Of a DNA stretch of 64,000 nucleotides, positions 1 through 11,086 are shown one piece after another. The stretch's first letter is position 1; each line of letters begins with the position of its first letter. The translations under genes were made by a program, and so were the position numbers. The stretch lies in contig NZ_CP137850.1 in assembly GCF_033546915.1 (NCBI RefSeq), positions 744,001 to 808,000 of the forward strand, read 5' to 3'. Origin of the DNA: Mycoplasmopsis verecunda. Its GTDB lineage: Bacteria > Bacillota_I > Bacilli_A > Mycoplasmatales > Metamycoplasmataceae. Under the pieces are notes generated by a model. That model did not search any database. It was not told where the DNA came from and was given only the letters and a program-made list of their open reading frames with translations.

Positions 1-471
1 TTCCATTCTGTCTTCAACTAGTCTTGTACTTTCACGTCTTTGTTTAGATTGTTCAGGTGTTAAATTTAGAAATACAGTAATATCAGGCATTGTGTTATTT
101 ATCACGATATTTGTTATTGCTTTAACAAATTCAATTCCTAATTCTCTTGCATAACCTTGATAAGCATAAAAACTGTCAACATATCTATCACAAATGACAA
201 TTTGTTTTCTTTCTAATGCTGGTCATATAACTTTTTCAAGGTGGATTCTACGGCTAGTTGTATATAGTAATGCCTCGGCAACAGGTGAAAGTTCTGAAGC
301 TTTGTCTAAAATAATTTCTCTTATTTTTTCAGCTTCACGAATATCTCTTCCACCTGGTTCCCTTGTTCATAAAGCATTTAATCCAGGGTGCATTTCATTT
401 AATTTAGCAACCAATTTCTGTGTAATTGTTGTTTTTCCTGATCCATCTAAACCTTCAAATGATATAAACAT
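1..471 (-). CDS. tmk: Thymidylate kinase, C-terminus outside window
   Basis: Phosphorylates dTMP to dTDP in the cytoplasm for DNA synthesis. About 157 N-terminal residues are present of a family norm near 210; the gene runs off the left edge. The start [15 protein letters not shown] contains the P-loop (GLDGSGKT), followed by the TREPGG motif and the [12 protein letters not shown] segment typical of bacterial TMP kinases. AAAGGAG lies 5 nt before the ATG. It is last in the dnaX-ybaB-recR-tmk operon, 10 nt after recR. TGA-encoded Trp residues interrupt the frame under the standard code. Confidence 0.95.
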
Positions 472-481
472 TGCAACTCCT

Positions 482-1066
482 TTATTTTTGTCTATTATTT
501 AATGCGAATTTAATGGTAATTTCATCCATATAGTCTAATGAAGAACCAAGCGGAACTCCAATGGCTAATTTAGTTACATTTAAATTAGCATTTTGTAATG
601 CTACTTTAAGATATTTATTAGTAATTTCACCCTTTAATGTTGGAGAAATTCCTAGAATTATTTCATCAAAAGAGCTTGCATATTTTACAAACTCATTGAT
701 TTCATTTTGATATTTGACTACATCTCTTTCTTTTTCAATCATGAAAGGTAAGATATAGTATTTTCCATTATAGAAATTGGCATCTTCAATCTTTTTCATT
801 GCTTGCAAGTTTTCGATAACAAATAGTGAATTACTACGTTCAGGATTATCACAGATACTACATTTATCCTCGTGCATTAAGTTTGTGCATATAGGACAAA
901 ATTTAGTTTCTATTTTGATATCTTGAATTAATTTACTTAATTCAAAAACATCATTTTGCTCTGACTCAAGAATTCAATATACGATTTTCTCAGCTTGCTT
1001 TTTACTGATACCTGGTATTTTCTTAGCTTTAGCTATGAAAGTGTTGATATCGTCAGTATAAAACAT
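482..1066 (-). CDS. recR: Recombination protein RecR
   Basis: RecR (194 aa, normal length about 195-200) acts with RecO and RecF in loading RecA at gaps during recombinational repair. Visible features are an N-terminal helix-hairpin-helix region (KAKKIPGISKKQAEKI), a four-cysteine zinc finger (CPICTNL...KCSIC, around residues 57-72), and a Toprim-like C-terminal half with ILGISPTLKGE. The start ATG lies 2 nt after the ybaB stop, so translation is probably coupled. Operon position between ybaB and tmk is the classic Firmicute/mollicute order. One TGA (Trp) splits the frame under the standard code. Confidence 0.95.
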
Positions 1067-1068
1067 TA

Positions 1069-1359
1069 TTAAAATGGCATTCCAGGTGTAGCTGGAACTA
1101 GTTTTTCAGTTTCTTCTTTAATCATATCAACAACTTCATTGATTGCTATAACAATTAAATCTTGCATTAATTCTTTATCTTCAGGATCTACAAGTAAATC
1201 ATCTACATCAATTTTAACAAGTGTGTAATCACCTTTCATTACAACTGTGATTCCTTGTTTTTCAACTGTAAATTCTTTTTCTTCTAATTCCTTTTGTTTA
1301 ATTTCGAGTTCTTTTTGCATTGTTTTAACTCTTCTTAAAAAATCTGGTGATATATTCAT
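1069..1359 (-). CDS. YbaB/EbfC-family nucleoid-associated protein
   Basis: A 96-aa protein whose family binds DNA as a dimer and is almost always encoded between dnaX and recR. The sequence has the expected N-terminal basic coiled-coil helix (about residues 8-30, rich in K/E/Q) and a central beta region with VVMKGDY and KIDVDDLLVDPED, followed by a C-terminal helix. The start is preceded by AAAGGAG. The stop lies 2 nt before recR. Its exact role is not fixed in mollicutes; family membership is from sequence plus operon position. Confidence 0.92.
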   Translation of the reverse strand: MNISPDFLRRVKTMQKELEIKQKELEEKEFTVEKQGITVVMKGDYTLVKIDVDDLLVDPEDKELMQDLIVIAINEVVDMIKEETEKLVPATPGMPF

Positions 1360-1381
1360 TTTTTCTCCTTTAATTATTTAA

Positions 1382-3637
1382 TTATCTAAATAAATTAGCT
1401 CTTTTTATAAATCATTCATCATTATTTTCTCTAGCTAATTCATCTAATGTATCTGGTTCTACAATTGGTGGTAAATTATCCTTATTGTTTTTGATATATT
1501 CTTGTATTGCTTGTACTTGACCATATGAAATTGGATAAATATGTTTATATGGTTGACCAAAAAGATATGTAATGAAATTTTGCATTCATTCACTATCACC
1601 TTTTTCTGCTATCTCATCAAGTACATTTTGTTTGTTAGAAGTTACTACAATAAAACGTTCTGACCCGAACATAATTTTAATCTGTTTAAATAAAGCAGCT
1701 TGCTCATTAAATTCAGGTTTTGAATATAGAATTGAATCAATATTATTTAAATTATTTCTAAATAATGCAGTTAAATTTTGTGTTGGATTACTTTGAATCC
1801 ACCTTGCATCATTAACATATTCTTCAATGGTTCTTTTAGCTAAATACTCTTTATAAGGTATTTTAGTTGGTAATGGTGTATCTTCATTTGACTCAATAGA
1901 GCTAAAATCTTGTAGTTTGTTTATGTCAATTTCTCTAGTTGAGATAAGATTTTCTTTTTCGCCTGTTTGCAATTGCTCATTAATAATTTCAGCATCAACA
2001 TCTTTTACATCACCCTCATAATCATTGTTATGAAGTAAAAATTCTCTAGTTTGGTTTAGCATTTCATTAACCATTGTTTTAGCTTTATTATTATTTTCAA
2101 TTGTAGAATTATAAGATAAATCCATTTGTGCAAATGATTCATCATTATCTTGTTTAATTAGCTTATCAGCTAAAAAAGTATCTTCGTTTGGTGCATTTAA
2201 AAATGCATGCACTTTTTCATCTACTAAATCAGTAAGCTTATTATTATCAGTAGTTTGAATAATTTCTTCTTCTTTATTTTCTCCAACTAAATCAATATCT
2301 ATTACTGGTTTTACATCGAATTTGAAGCTAGAAGAAACTAAATTTAAAATACTTTCAGTTGTATGTTGCTGTATATTTATTTCAGGTTCTTTATTTAAAT
2401 CTAAAGCATCATTATCGTTTTCTAATTCTTCAACAGTTTCAATTATTTTTTCTTCAACATTAGGAGCTGGTGCAACATTATTTATTATCGGTGCTGTGTC
2501 AATAATAATATTTTGATTATTATTTGAAGTAATATTATGCACAACTTTTTCAGTTACTATTTCTGGTGTATTATCAAATTCTTGTAATGCTTTTAAAAGC
2601 CCTAACTGAATAATTTCAAATGGAAATGAACTTTTTTGAATCTTTACAAAGATATCATATAAAGCATCCGCTAATGAAAAACAATTACTTAACTTAATAT
2701 TAATTAAATTTAATTCATTTTCATTATAAGTTGATAATAAATCTTTTGATTTAGTTTTTAAATATAAAATTTTCTCTTTAACAAATGAAATAAGAGATAA
2801 GGTTAATTGATTAGGATCAATTCCTTTTTTCTCTAAATCGTTTAATTTAGCAACTAAATCATAAGCATTAGCACTAATTATTAATTGCATTAAATTAACT
2901 GTTTCATTTGTTGAAATAATTCCGAAGTTTGAATATAAAGAATCAGCTGTTATATTTCCACTGTTGAAAGCCGATGCTTGATCAGCAATTGATAAACCAT
3001 CTCTCATTCCACCACTTGATAATCTCGCAATTATTCTTAGAGCTTCTAGTTCATATTTAATACCTTCTGCATCTAATATTTGTCCTACATGAGTAATGAT
3101 ATCTTTATCACTCATCCGATTAAAATTAAATGATTGAACTCTAGAACGAATGGTTAAGGGTACTTTTTGTACATCAGTTGTTGCTAAAATAAATATCGAA
3201 TGCATTGGAGGTTCTTCTAATGTTTTTAAAAGTGCATTAAAAGCACTTTTGGTTAACATGTGAACCTCATCAATTATGTAAATTTTATATTTAGAATTAA
3301 TTGGAGCTTGTTCGATTTTCTCTTTTAAATCTCTTATTTCATCAACACCATTATTTGATGCTGCATCCATTTCAATAATATCTAGACTATCATTAAAATT
3401 TTGTAAACATAAATCACAAGCTTTTGTTGCATTATTCTTATGGGAGCAATTTAAAACATTAGCAAAAATTTTAGCTACAGAAGTTTTTCCTGTACCTTTT
3501 GGCCCACAAAATAAATAAGCATGTCCGATTTTATTTGTAGCAATGATATTTTGCAATGTTTTTACTACATGGTTTTGACCAACAACTTCTTCAAAAGTTT
3601 TGGGACGATATTTTCGATATAATGTCTTGTAACTCAT
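1382..3637 (-). CDS. dnaX: DNA polymerase III subunit gamma/tau
   Basis: Clamp-loader ATPase of the replisome, 751 aa. The N-terminus (MSYKTLYRKYRPKTFEEVVGQ) leads to Walker A GPKGTGKTS (about residues 45-53), a zinc-binding cysteine cluster (C..CDLC), Walker B IIDEVHM, and an SR arginine-finger motif. After residue 370 comes a long acidic, low-complexity linker, then a short C-terminal tau-like domain. The frame passes a TGA (Trp) at 1586-1588 and continues another 67 codons to TAA. AAGGAG lies 5 nt before ATG. First gene of the operon with ybaB, recR and tmk. No obvious programmed frameshift is needed. Confidence 0.95.
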
Positions 3638-3723
3638 TTTGCTCCTTGTTATAGTTTTAATATTATAAACAATTAAAAAAATAGCTAATATAAATAAATT
3701 AAAATATTTAATTTATTTACTAA

Positions 3724-3746
3724 TAGCTCTATATTCTAGATATAAA
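3724..3746. repeat. Short motif shared with the 52.2-kb region
   Basis: TAGCTCTATATTCTAG followed by A/G and TATAAA occurs here, about 90 bp upstream of dnaX, and again at 52204-52226, about 165 bp upstream of the giant coiled-coil gene. The copies match at 22 of 23 positions and have the same orientation relative to the downstream minus-strand gene. A shared promoter or regulator site is possible, but this is inference from two copies. Confidence 0.5.
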
Positions 3747-3775
3747 AAATTATTTCCATATTTTTTCATAAAAGC

Positions 3776-3799
3776 ATAAAAAAAGTCACTTTGGACTTG
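3776..3799 (-). terminator. Rho-independent terminator after the 36-aa ORF
   Basis: On the minus strand AAGTC and GACTT form a short hairpin with a 6-nt loop, followed by seven T residues. It starts 3 nt after the stop of the small basic ORF and would end its transcript before dnaX. Confidence 0.6.
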
Positions 3800-3801
3800 A
3801 A

Positions 3802-3912
3802 TTATTTAGCTGCTTCTTGAGCTTTTCTTTCTGCTTTAGCTTGTTCTTTTTGAAGTTTCTTTGTACGAGCTTCAGCACGTAATTTGTTCTTTAATCTAAC
3901 TACTTTACGCAT
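3802..3912 (-). CDS. Small basic protein of 36 residues, unknown
   Basis: A 36-codon ORF encoding a Lys/Arg/Ala/Glu-rich helical peptide (begins MRKVVRLKNKLRAEA, ends QEAAK). A Shine-Dalgarno AAAAGGA sits 6 nt before ATG, and a hairpin plus T-run follows the stop, so it looks like a complete monocistronic gene rather than chance. It is divergent from parC. The composition resembles small ribosomal or nucleic-acid-binding proteins, but I do not recognise a family and it is not S21 or L34/L36 by sequence. Confidence 0.65.
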   Translation of the reverse strand: MRKVVRLKNKLRAEARTKKLQKEQAKAERKAQEAAK

Positions 3913-4096
3913 AAAAAATCCTTTTCTGTTAATTATTAATAATTATGAATTTATTTTACTATAAAATGCTACTTTTAGAAATTAATTTTTGCTACATTAT
4001 ATAAATGCTTTTATATTTTTTTAGATAATTTTTAAATAAATTATAATAATTAGTATATGAATTATTAGATATAAATATCTAATTAGGAGCTATTGT

Positions 4097-6694
4097 ATGA
4101 AAAAAGAAAAAGAGAAATTAGTAACAGAGAAAATAATTAACGAAACACTAGATCGAATAATGGCAGACCGTTTTGGAAGATATTCAAAATATGTTATCCA
4201 ACAAAGAGCTCTTCCTGATGTTAGAGATGGATTAAAACCTGTACAACGTAGAATTCTATATGCAATGTTTGGACTAGGTTTATTTAGTGATAAGCAATAT
4301 AAAAAATCAGCCAGAGTTGTAGGGGATGTTATTGGTAAATACCACCCCCATGGTGATTCATCAGTTTATGAAGCTATGGTTAATATGTCACAATGATGAA
4401 AAATGAATATCCCTCTTTTAGATATGCATGGAAATGTTGGTTCAATTGATAATGACCCGGCTGCCGCTATGCGTTATACTGAAGTTAGACTATCTAAAAT
4501 ATCTGAGTATATTATTGGTGATATTAAAAAAGAAACTGTTAAATTTGCACCGAACTTTGATGACTCGGAAATTGAGCCAACTGTATTACCTTCAATTTTT
4601 CCTAACTTACTTGTAAATGGTTCAATGGGGATTGCAATTGGTATGGCAACAGATATGCCACCACATAATTTAGGAGAAATAATTGATGCAACAATTTATC
4701 GTATTTTAAATCCTTATGCACAATTTTATGATGTTATTAAATTTATAAAAGGACCTGATTTCCCAACTGGCGGAGTAATACGCGGAACTAAAGGAATTAT
4801 TGAAGCATTTGATACCGGGAGAAATCAAAAAGATAAAATTAGATTATTTGCTAAATATAATGTGTATTCAAAAGACAAATTTAAATATATTGAAATTACC
4901 GAAATTCCTTATGGTGTCGTTAAATCCAAATTAGTTTATGATATTGATAATATTATTAATAATAAAGATATTGATGGTATTTTAGAAATTAAAGATCAAT
5001 CAGACCGTGAAGGAATAAATATTTTAATTACTCTTGATGCTGATGCTAGTGAAAACAGTATTTTAACCTACTTATTCCAAAAGACAGATTTACAAGTTAC
5101 ATATTCATACAATAATACTTGCATTGTTCAAAATTCTCCAAAAACATTAGGTATTATTCAACTTATTGATTGTTATATAAATCATGTTAAAGATATTAAA
5201 ACCAAAACATTAATTTATGATTTAGAAAAATATAAACTTCGTTTAGAAATTGTTGAAGGATTTATTAAAGTTTCTGAAATAACAGACAAAGTAATTGAAG
5301 TTATTCGAAAAACAGAAGGTTCTAAATCAGGAGTAATTGAAAACTTGATCAATGTTTTTGACTTTACTAAAAATCAAGCAACTGCAATAGCTGAATTAAG
5401 ACTTTATCGTTTAAGTAAAACTGATAAAGAAGCTTACTTAAAAGAAAAGGCAGATTTATTAAAAGAAATCAAACATATTAATCTATTACTTAGCGATGAT
5501 AATGAATTTAATAGTTTTATTATTGATCAATTATCACAACTCAAATTATTATTTGCTAAACCAAGAAAAACTCAAATTTTAGATGAGGAATTTGATTTCA
5601 GCTACAATGAAACCGATTTAATAAAAGAAGAAATGTTAAATATCGGACTTTCTCGTGGCGGATATATAAAACGTCTATCACAAAGAGTTGTTGATTCTAA
5701 TAATTTTGAAACTTATAATCTAAAAGATGGAGATAATTTAATTTACTTCGGAAAAGTTAATTCAATTAATAATCTTTTAATTTTTACATCTCTTGGTAAT
5801 TATTTAATTATTCCAGCTTATAAAATTCAAGAATCTAAATGAAAAGATTTAGGTTTCCATTTATCTAATTTTGCTGACTTCTTGTTAGCTGAAGAAGTTG
5901 TATCAATCTTTGAAATTAATAATTGAGATTCACTTGTTTATATTGCTCTTGGCACTAAAAATGGATATTTTAAAAAGACATTATTACAAGATTTCTCTGT
6001 TTCTAGAATTAATAAATCTTATACAGCCATCGGAATGGAAAAAGGTGACTTTTTACTAAATGCAACAATATGTAATGGTTCTAGAGATATTGTTATTGTT
6101 ACCGAAAATGGTTTTGTGTCAAGATATAGTGAAAATGATTTAGCTCAATATGGAACTAAAGCGAAAGGTAATAAAGGAATATATCTTTCACTAAATGATA
6201 AGGTTAAATCTTTTACAACCGTAGATACTAGTGGAATTGTTGGAATGATGTCTAATGATGGTCAAATTATTAAAATTAAAGCTGATAAATTACCATTTGT
6301 TCCAAAAACTATTAAAGGTAAACCACTTCTAAAAGATATTAAGAAATTTAGTGCTAATAATATGGCTCAAATTAATGATGAAACTCAAATTCTAACTCGT
6401 GATGTATTAGAACGTAGTTTTATTGATGATGCTAAATCATATCCAATTTCTAATGAATCTCCACGTGTTTATCATATTGGAACTGCTAATTGTGAAAAAA
6501 CAGCTTTCAACGTTAAATATTATGCTCAAGAATTTAAAGCTGGTGAAATGATATTTAGTAAGGAACGTGTACAAACTGAAGCTAAAACATTAGAACAAGT
6601 AAAAATACTACAAGATTCAGCAACTGAAGCAATTAATAAATTAATGGAAAAAATAAATAAAAACCTTGAGGCTGACTTTAAAAAAGATAAATAG
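4097..6694 (+). CDS. parC: DNA topoisomerase IV subunit A
   Basis: 865 aa. With ParE this enzyme decatenates daughter chromosomes. The breakage-reunion domain contains [16 protein letters not shown] (about 37-52), the quinolone-region [12 protein letters not shown] with Ser88 and Glu92 in the drug-sensitive state, and the catalytic tyrosine in AAAMRYTE (Tyr127). [13 protein letters not shown] and the [12 protein letters not shown] segment match ParC better than GyrA. The C-terminal half is a beta-pinwheel-like region ([19 protein letters not shown]). Two consecutive TGA codons encode Trp100-Trp101. AGGAG precedes the ATG by 8 nt. No parE is adjacent, which is unusual because parE and parC are commonly paired. 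Confidence 0.93.
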
Positions 6695-6702
6695 GTATTC
6701 TT

Positions 6703-7263
6703 ATGAGAAGAAATAAAATAATGAAAAAATTTTTAATTGCCGGTTTAACTCTAGAAGTAATAATGACTATATTAATGATATTGTGAATTATTTGCTTTCT
6801 TACAATTATTGGTTTAATAACGTCTTATTCAATTAATCTGGATTATACAAATATTAGTAATTTAGGTAATAATGATTCACCATATAATATTTATGGATTT
6901 TATGCAAATGATTCTATTAATAAAATGCTTACACCTGATGAAATAAATTATCTAGTTACTGTATTAGTTATTAATATATGACTCTTATCTCCAATTTTAT
7001 TTATATTATGAGTAAGTACTTTATTTATTGTACCTTTATGCGGAATTTCATCTAAGTATGATAATGATACAGAAGTAGTTAAATATACAATGGGAGTTCA
7101 AATATCTTATTGATTACAAATTGTTCCTATTGTTATAGCAAATATAGTTAATATAGTTTATTTAAGTATGCTATTGCATAAAATCAATAATCAAATTAAA
7201 ACTCACAGACAATTAGAAACTCTTACACCTTCAGAAAGAGCAGATATAAATAGTTTATTTTAA
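6703..7263 (+). CDS. Integral membrane protein, unknown
   Basis: 186 aa with three or four hydrophobic segments: about residues 10-40 (FLIAGLTLEVIMTILMILW region), 85-112 (LVTVLVINIWLLSPILFILW region) and 135-160 (QIVPIVIANIVNIVYL). No catalytic motif is visible. It starts 8 nt after parC, so it is probably cotranscribed, and a terminator follows 4 nt after its stop. The C-terminal tail is charged and probably cytoplasmic. The frame needs several TGA = Trp codons. I do not recognise the family. Confidence 0.75.
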
Positions 7264-7267
7264 TATT

Positions 7268-7292
7268 AGTTCCTTGCGGAACTTTTATTTTG
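7268..7292 (+). terminator. Terminator of the parC operon
   Basis: AGTTCC-TTGC-GGAACT hairpin followed by TTTTATTTTG, immediately after the membrane-protein stop codon. Confidence 0.85.
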
Positions 7293-7310
7293 CTATTTAG
7301 ACAAGGTTGT

Positions 7311-7324
7311 TATAATATAGCAGT
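7311..7324 (+). promoter_or_regulatory. Promoter giving a predicted leaderless ymdB mRNA
   Basis: TATAAT at 7311-7316 ends 8 nt before the ATG, which is where transcription would normally begin. There is no Shine-Dalgarno sequence between them. The transcript therefore probably starts at or next to the start codon. Confidence 0.6.
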
Positions 7325-8143
7325 ATGAAAAATAAATCAATTAATATCTTATTTTTAGGAGATATTTTTGGTGAACCAGGTGTGAAGACAGTAGAAAAAT
7401 ATCTACCATCACTAATCAAAGATTTTTCAGTAGATTTCACTATAGCACAAGGCGAAAATGTTACTGGTAGAAAAGGATTAGATAAAAACGATTATGATAG
7501 ACTTTCACAAGCTGGTGTCAATGCTTTTACAATGGGAAACCATGTTTGAGCAAATAGTGATATAGAAAATTTTATTGACAATAGTAATGTAATTAGACCA
7601 TTTAATATTAATTTAGATTATCCAGGCCAAGGAAGTAAGTTATTTAATGTTAAAAATTCAACATTGAGAGTTACTTCAATTATGGGTATTACATTTAATG
7701 AATTAATGTCTCCTTGAAAGGAAACACATGCTAATAATTTCTTTGATGCGATGGATGACTTAATTCAAAATTTCCCTAAAACTGATTTTCATTTTGTTGA
7801 CTTTCATGCCGAAACTACAAGTGAAAAAAATGTTTTTGCTCTTTATTTAGATGGAAAAGTTGATGCAATTTGTGGAACTCATACTCATGTGCAAACTAAT
7901 GACGCAAGAATATTACCAAATGGTACATGTTATGTGACTGATGCAGGTATGACAGGGCCAATGAATTCGGCTATTGGAGCAAATTTTGATGAAGTTTACC
8001 ACAAGATGAGATTTGATGCTCATGAACGTTTTAAAGTTAGCACCAATAATACTCAATTAAATGGGGTGCTGATAAAATTAGATAAACAAAATGGTAATTC
8101 TATTGAATTAATTAATATTGCTAATATCTCTATAGATAACTAA
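7325..8143 (+). CDS. YmdB-family metallophosphoesterase
   Basis: 272 aa, normal length for the YmdB/TIGR00282 family, whose characterised members hydrolyse cyclic nucleotides. Metal-binding motifs are visible: GDIFGEPG (residues 11-18), GEN in AQGENVTGRKG, GNHVW, HFVDFHAETTSEK and CGTHTHVQTND. The TDAGMTGP segment is a family hallmark. It is cytoplasmic, with no signal peptide. Monocistronic between two terminators and apparently leaderless. TGA codons encode the Trp of GNHVW and SPW. Confidence 0.93.
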
Positions 8144-8157
8144 TTTCAATTAATAAT

Positions 8158-8192
8158 AAATCCACAAGTTTAGTTTGTGGATTTATATTTTG
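8158..8192 (+). terminator. Terminator of ymdB
   Basis: AAATCCACAA and TTGTGGATTT form a 10-bp stem, followed by ATATTTTG. Confidence 0.85.
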
Positions 8193-8237
8193 CGAAAATT
8201 ATTTTTAGAAAATTAACTTTTCTTATTGAATAAAAAG

Positions 8238-8251
8238 TATAATTTATACAT
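8238..8251 (+). promoter_or_regulatory. Promoter of the NTase cassette, predicted leaderless
   Basis: TATAAT at 8238-8243 lies 8 nt before the ATG at 8252. No Shine-Dalgarno fits between them, so the first gene of the cassette is probably translated from a leaderless mRNA. Confidence 0.6.
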
Positions 8252-9181
8252 ATGAAAAATAATAAACTTCAAATCATTGTAAATTTATTACAAAATGAAA
8301 ATAAATTTATTATTCATGGTGCATACGCCTTACATTTACAAGGTTTATTAAACCGCGATTTTAATGATATGGATGTTTTAATTTCAAAAGAATATGATTT
8401 ATACGATAAAAATCAAATAATTGATAAATTTCTTCAGCATAATAGTAATTTTAATGTCATAAAAAGAAATGAATTTATGACATTTACTAAATATAATAAT
8501 GAAATTGATGTAGATTTTATGGTATTTAAAAATATTCCTTCTTATATGTATTTCTATCATAATAATGCAGATTTATTAAAAGCAAAATATATTTATGGTT
8601 TTAAATTATGTCAATTATTTTCACAATATATAAAATTTAAAAATAATAAGTGCTCTGCAGATAACATTTACAAAATTATTGATGATTTAATCTTTTTAAA
8701 TGATGAATTACAAATAAATAATAAATCATTGTATTTAATTTGAATTCAATGTATATTGATCAACTTAGATTTTGATTTCTGCTTATATCGTGAGCTTCCA
8801 TATTGTGATATTTCTTTACATAAAGAATTATCAGAATTTATATCTTCTTATAAGGAAAATAATTCATTTGTAATATTATTTGTTTATTTAACAAAAGAAA
8901 TTCTAAATGCGGAAATAATGTTTGAGCTGTCTAAACTGCATCGAATATTTATAAGATTTTTAGAAACTTTTTATAAACATAAAAACAATTATGGTTTAAT
9001 GTTTTATATTAATACCTTAAATGATGTTTTAGAACAATTACTATTCTTATTTAATCAAAACATAAACGATATCAATATTAATAAACTCATCAAATATCAT
9101 AATGATAAATTTATTCTAGATTTTGGTTCGATTTTTCAACCAATTAAAGATAGATATTTACACAAGGAGATATTATGATAA
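8252..9181 (+). CDS. Nucleotidyltransferase-fold protein, unknown target
   Basis: 309 aa. Residues 20-45 carry the pol-beta/MNT-type signature: FIIHGAYALHLQGL followed by the DxD pair Asp39/Asp41 in NDMDVLIS; a third acidic pair is in EIDVDFM (Asp86/Asp88). This pattern is seen in AbiEii/MNT-like nucleotidyltransferases, some of which are toxins or antitoxins that modify tRNA or protein. The remaining about 200 residues are helical and unrecognised. The stop is TAA at 9179 after a TGA-Trp codon, and it overlaps the next ATG by 7 nt. The fold assignment is by motif only; substrate and role are unknown. Confidence 0.72.
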
Positions 9182-10122
9182 TTCATTCTGATAATGTAAA
9201 TAACATAAAAGATTTTGAATATTCAAAAGAACTAAATATATTTTTATTACAATTAGTAGATATTTTCAATAATGATAATTATTCATTTAAGAACTCAGGT
9301 CAGAATGAAAAATTACATCAGTTATATGAAGATTTATATAAATCATTTAACATTGATGATGTTAAAAAGAATTTACCCTATAATATTCTTAATCATAAAA
9401 CAAAAGCTATTAATGGTAGAGATAAAAGTTTCCTTCGAAAATTAATTTATTATATCGAAGATGCATTATGATATATTGAGCGTGGTAGATTTGATATGTT
9501 GATAATGTACAATAAAAATTTTCCAGAATCACAAGGATATCCAAATGATATTGCTCTTTCATTTCAATTAATTTGAGGACTATTTAGAGTATTAAAACCA
9601 ATTATTACATTTCGTCCAACTCCAGATTATGTAGCTGAAACTATTTTAGGTAGTTATGGTGTTTATAAAGGTATAAAATCAATAAACAATACAATTAACA
9701 CATTAAAAGAAAAGCATAAACAAAAATTTGATATCACTAGTGATATGGTTAAAGAACTTGCTTCAAGTATAAGAAAACTAATTCCTTATTTGAAAGAGAA
9801 AATAGAAGATGTTTTAAAACACAATAAACTTTCCATTCAAGATATAGAATATCAAAATGAATTCTTCTTGTTATTAAGAAGTCAATTGATGACTCTATCA
9901 ACAATAATAAAGAACCTGCCTAATAATCCATTCACATTCGAGAATATGCTTGATAGATATGCAAAATTTTTAGATATATTAATTGATGCAAATGAAGCAA
10001 AGAAACCACTTGATTATGATACAGAAATAGAACCATCATCTAAAATGACTAGATGAGATAAAGAAAACCATACTGCTTGATACTATAATCCAATTGTAGG
10101 AGATTATTATGATCCATATTAA
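9175..10122 (+). CDS. Cassette protein 2, unknown, 315 aa
   Basis: A 315-aa helical protein with no recognised domain and no signal peptide. A moderately hydrophobic stretch lies near residues 125-165 (IALSFQLIWGLFRVLKP and YVAETILGSYGVYKGIK), possibly a membrane-interacting helix. GGAG in ACAAGGAGATATT precedes the ATG. It overlaps the NTase gene by 7 nt and the following membrane gene by 14 nt, so all are translated from one mRNA. Function unknown. Confidence 0.78.
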
Positions 10123-10525
10123 TAATAAAGAAAAACAGAAAGTTATAAGAAATGCAACATTAGTTAAAATATCATTTGATTTATTATTATGAACTTTTAT
10201 TTTTGTTTTAATAATCGATATCATTTGAACTATGATACATTTTATAGGAGAACCAGTAATTGATAAACCTGCTCAATTTCGTTTGTTATATGCATCAATA
10301 TTCTTACCACTTGGTCTTTTATCATTGCTGATAATTCCAACTATAATAGCTTATATTATGGGAGCATCCTCAAAAGCACATCGTGATTTAGTTATGCAAA
10401 TGTATTTAGAATCTAAAACATTTAAAATGAATAAAGTCATATATCGATATGCTAGATGTATATATCCATTTTCTTTCAAAAAAGAATTAAATAAATTCAT
10501 TGTTATTAAGGAAACAAATGACTAA
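10109..10525 (+). CDS. Cassette protein 3, two-helix membrane protein
   Basis: 138 aa. The ATG lies inside the end of the preceding gene, after TAGGAGATTATT. Two hydrophobic segments are visible, about residues 25-45 (LLLWTFIFVLIIDIIWT) and 62-85 (LLYASIFLPLGLLSLLIIPT). The C-terminal tail is basic (KMNKVIYRYAR, FKKELNK) and probably cytoplasmic. Two TGA codons encode Trp. It overlaps the next gene by 8 nt. No family recognised. Confidence 0.75.
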
Positions 10526-11000
10526 ACAACAATCTTTAATTGTTAAACCACATAAAATAGTCATAGAGGATTATTACAATTTGTCATATAACAACTTTGT
10601 AGCATTACGAACATCACTTTTGGTTATAATGTTTTTCTTCTGTTTAAATATATGTTCAATGATAACATTTGAAATGTTTGTTATTGAACCATTTGATGAA
10701 ACAGACTTTGTTTATTCTTGAATTTCTTATTTAATTTTAATAATAATTGAATTAATAGTAAGTTCAATTTTCATAGTATTTAAATCATTACAAGAAAAAG
10801 TCAAGAATGCATTATTCCCATGTGCTAGCTCAGATGATATTATTTTAGGTTATTTATTATCTAATACATTATTTTTCAAGGTTACTTATTTACTTCTATT
10901 GAAATTTACAGTAAGCTGAAGCTATTATCCTTATTTTATAGCTAGGTATATAAATAATCATCTAGATAATGTTGATGATAATAAGCAAAACATTGAATAA
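10518..11000 (+). CDS. Cassette protein 4, membrane protein
   Basis: 160 aa with three hydrophobic stretches: about residues 32-55 (LLVIMFFFCLNICSMITF), 70-90 (ISYLILIIIELIVSSIFIVF) and a weaker one near 115-140. The chosen ATG has AAGGA 5 nt upstream; an earlier TTG at 10500 in the same frame lacks a ribosome site. It closes the four-gene overlapping set and is followed by a bidirectional terminator. Unknown family. Confidence 0.72.
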
Positions 11001-11013
11001 AATATTAAGAATT

Positions 11014-11052
11014 AAAAGCGACTAATCGGTTTAATCGACTAGTCGTTCTTTT
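11014..11052. terminator. Bidirectional terminator between convergent operons
   Basis: GCGACTA and TAGTCGT arms enclose a further ATCG/CGAT pairing. The plus strand continues TTCTTTTATT, and the minus strand continues into CTTTTAATTC. It serves the NTase cassette and the protease/lipoprotein operon, which converge here. Confidence 0.75.
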
Positions 11053-11086
11053 ATTCTGTAAATTATATTAAATATTGTAGTAAAGA

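Noticed and set aside
482-877. Many genes look broken into short pieces, for example recR, valS and the giant surface proteins.
   Set aside because: The breaks are all TGA codons and the pieces stay in one frame; with TGA as Trp they are intact, which is the mollicute code.
4097-6694. Could be gyrA instead of parC.
   Set aside because: [13 protein letters not shown], the [10 protein letters not shown] segment and the RLYRLSKTD segment fit ParC better; I keep parC, although gyrB is in the same window.
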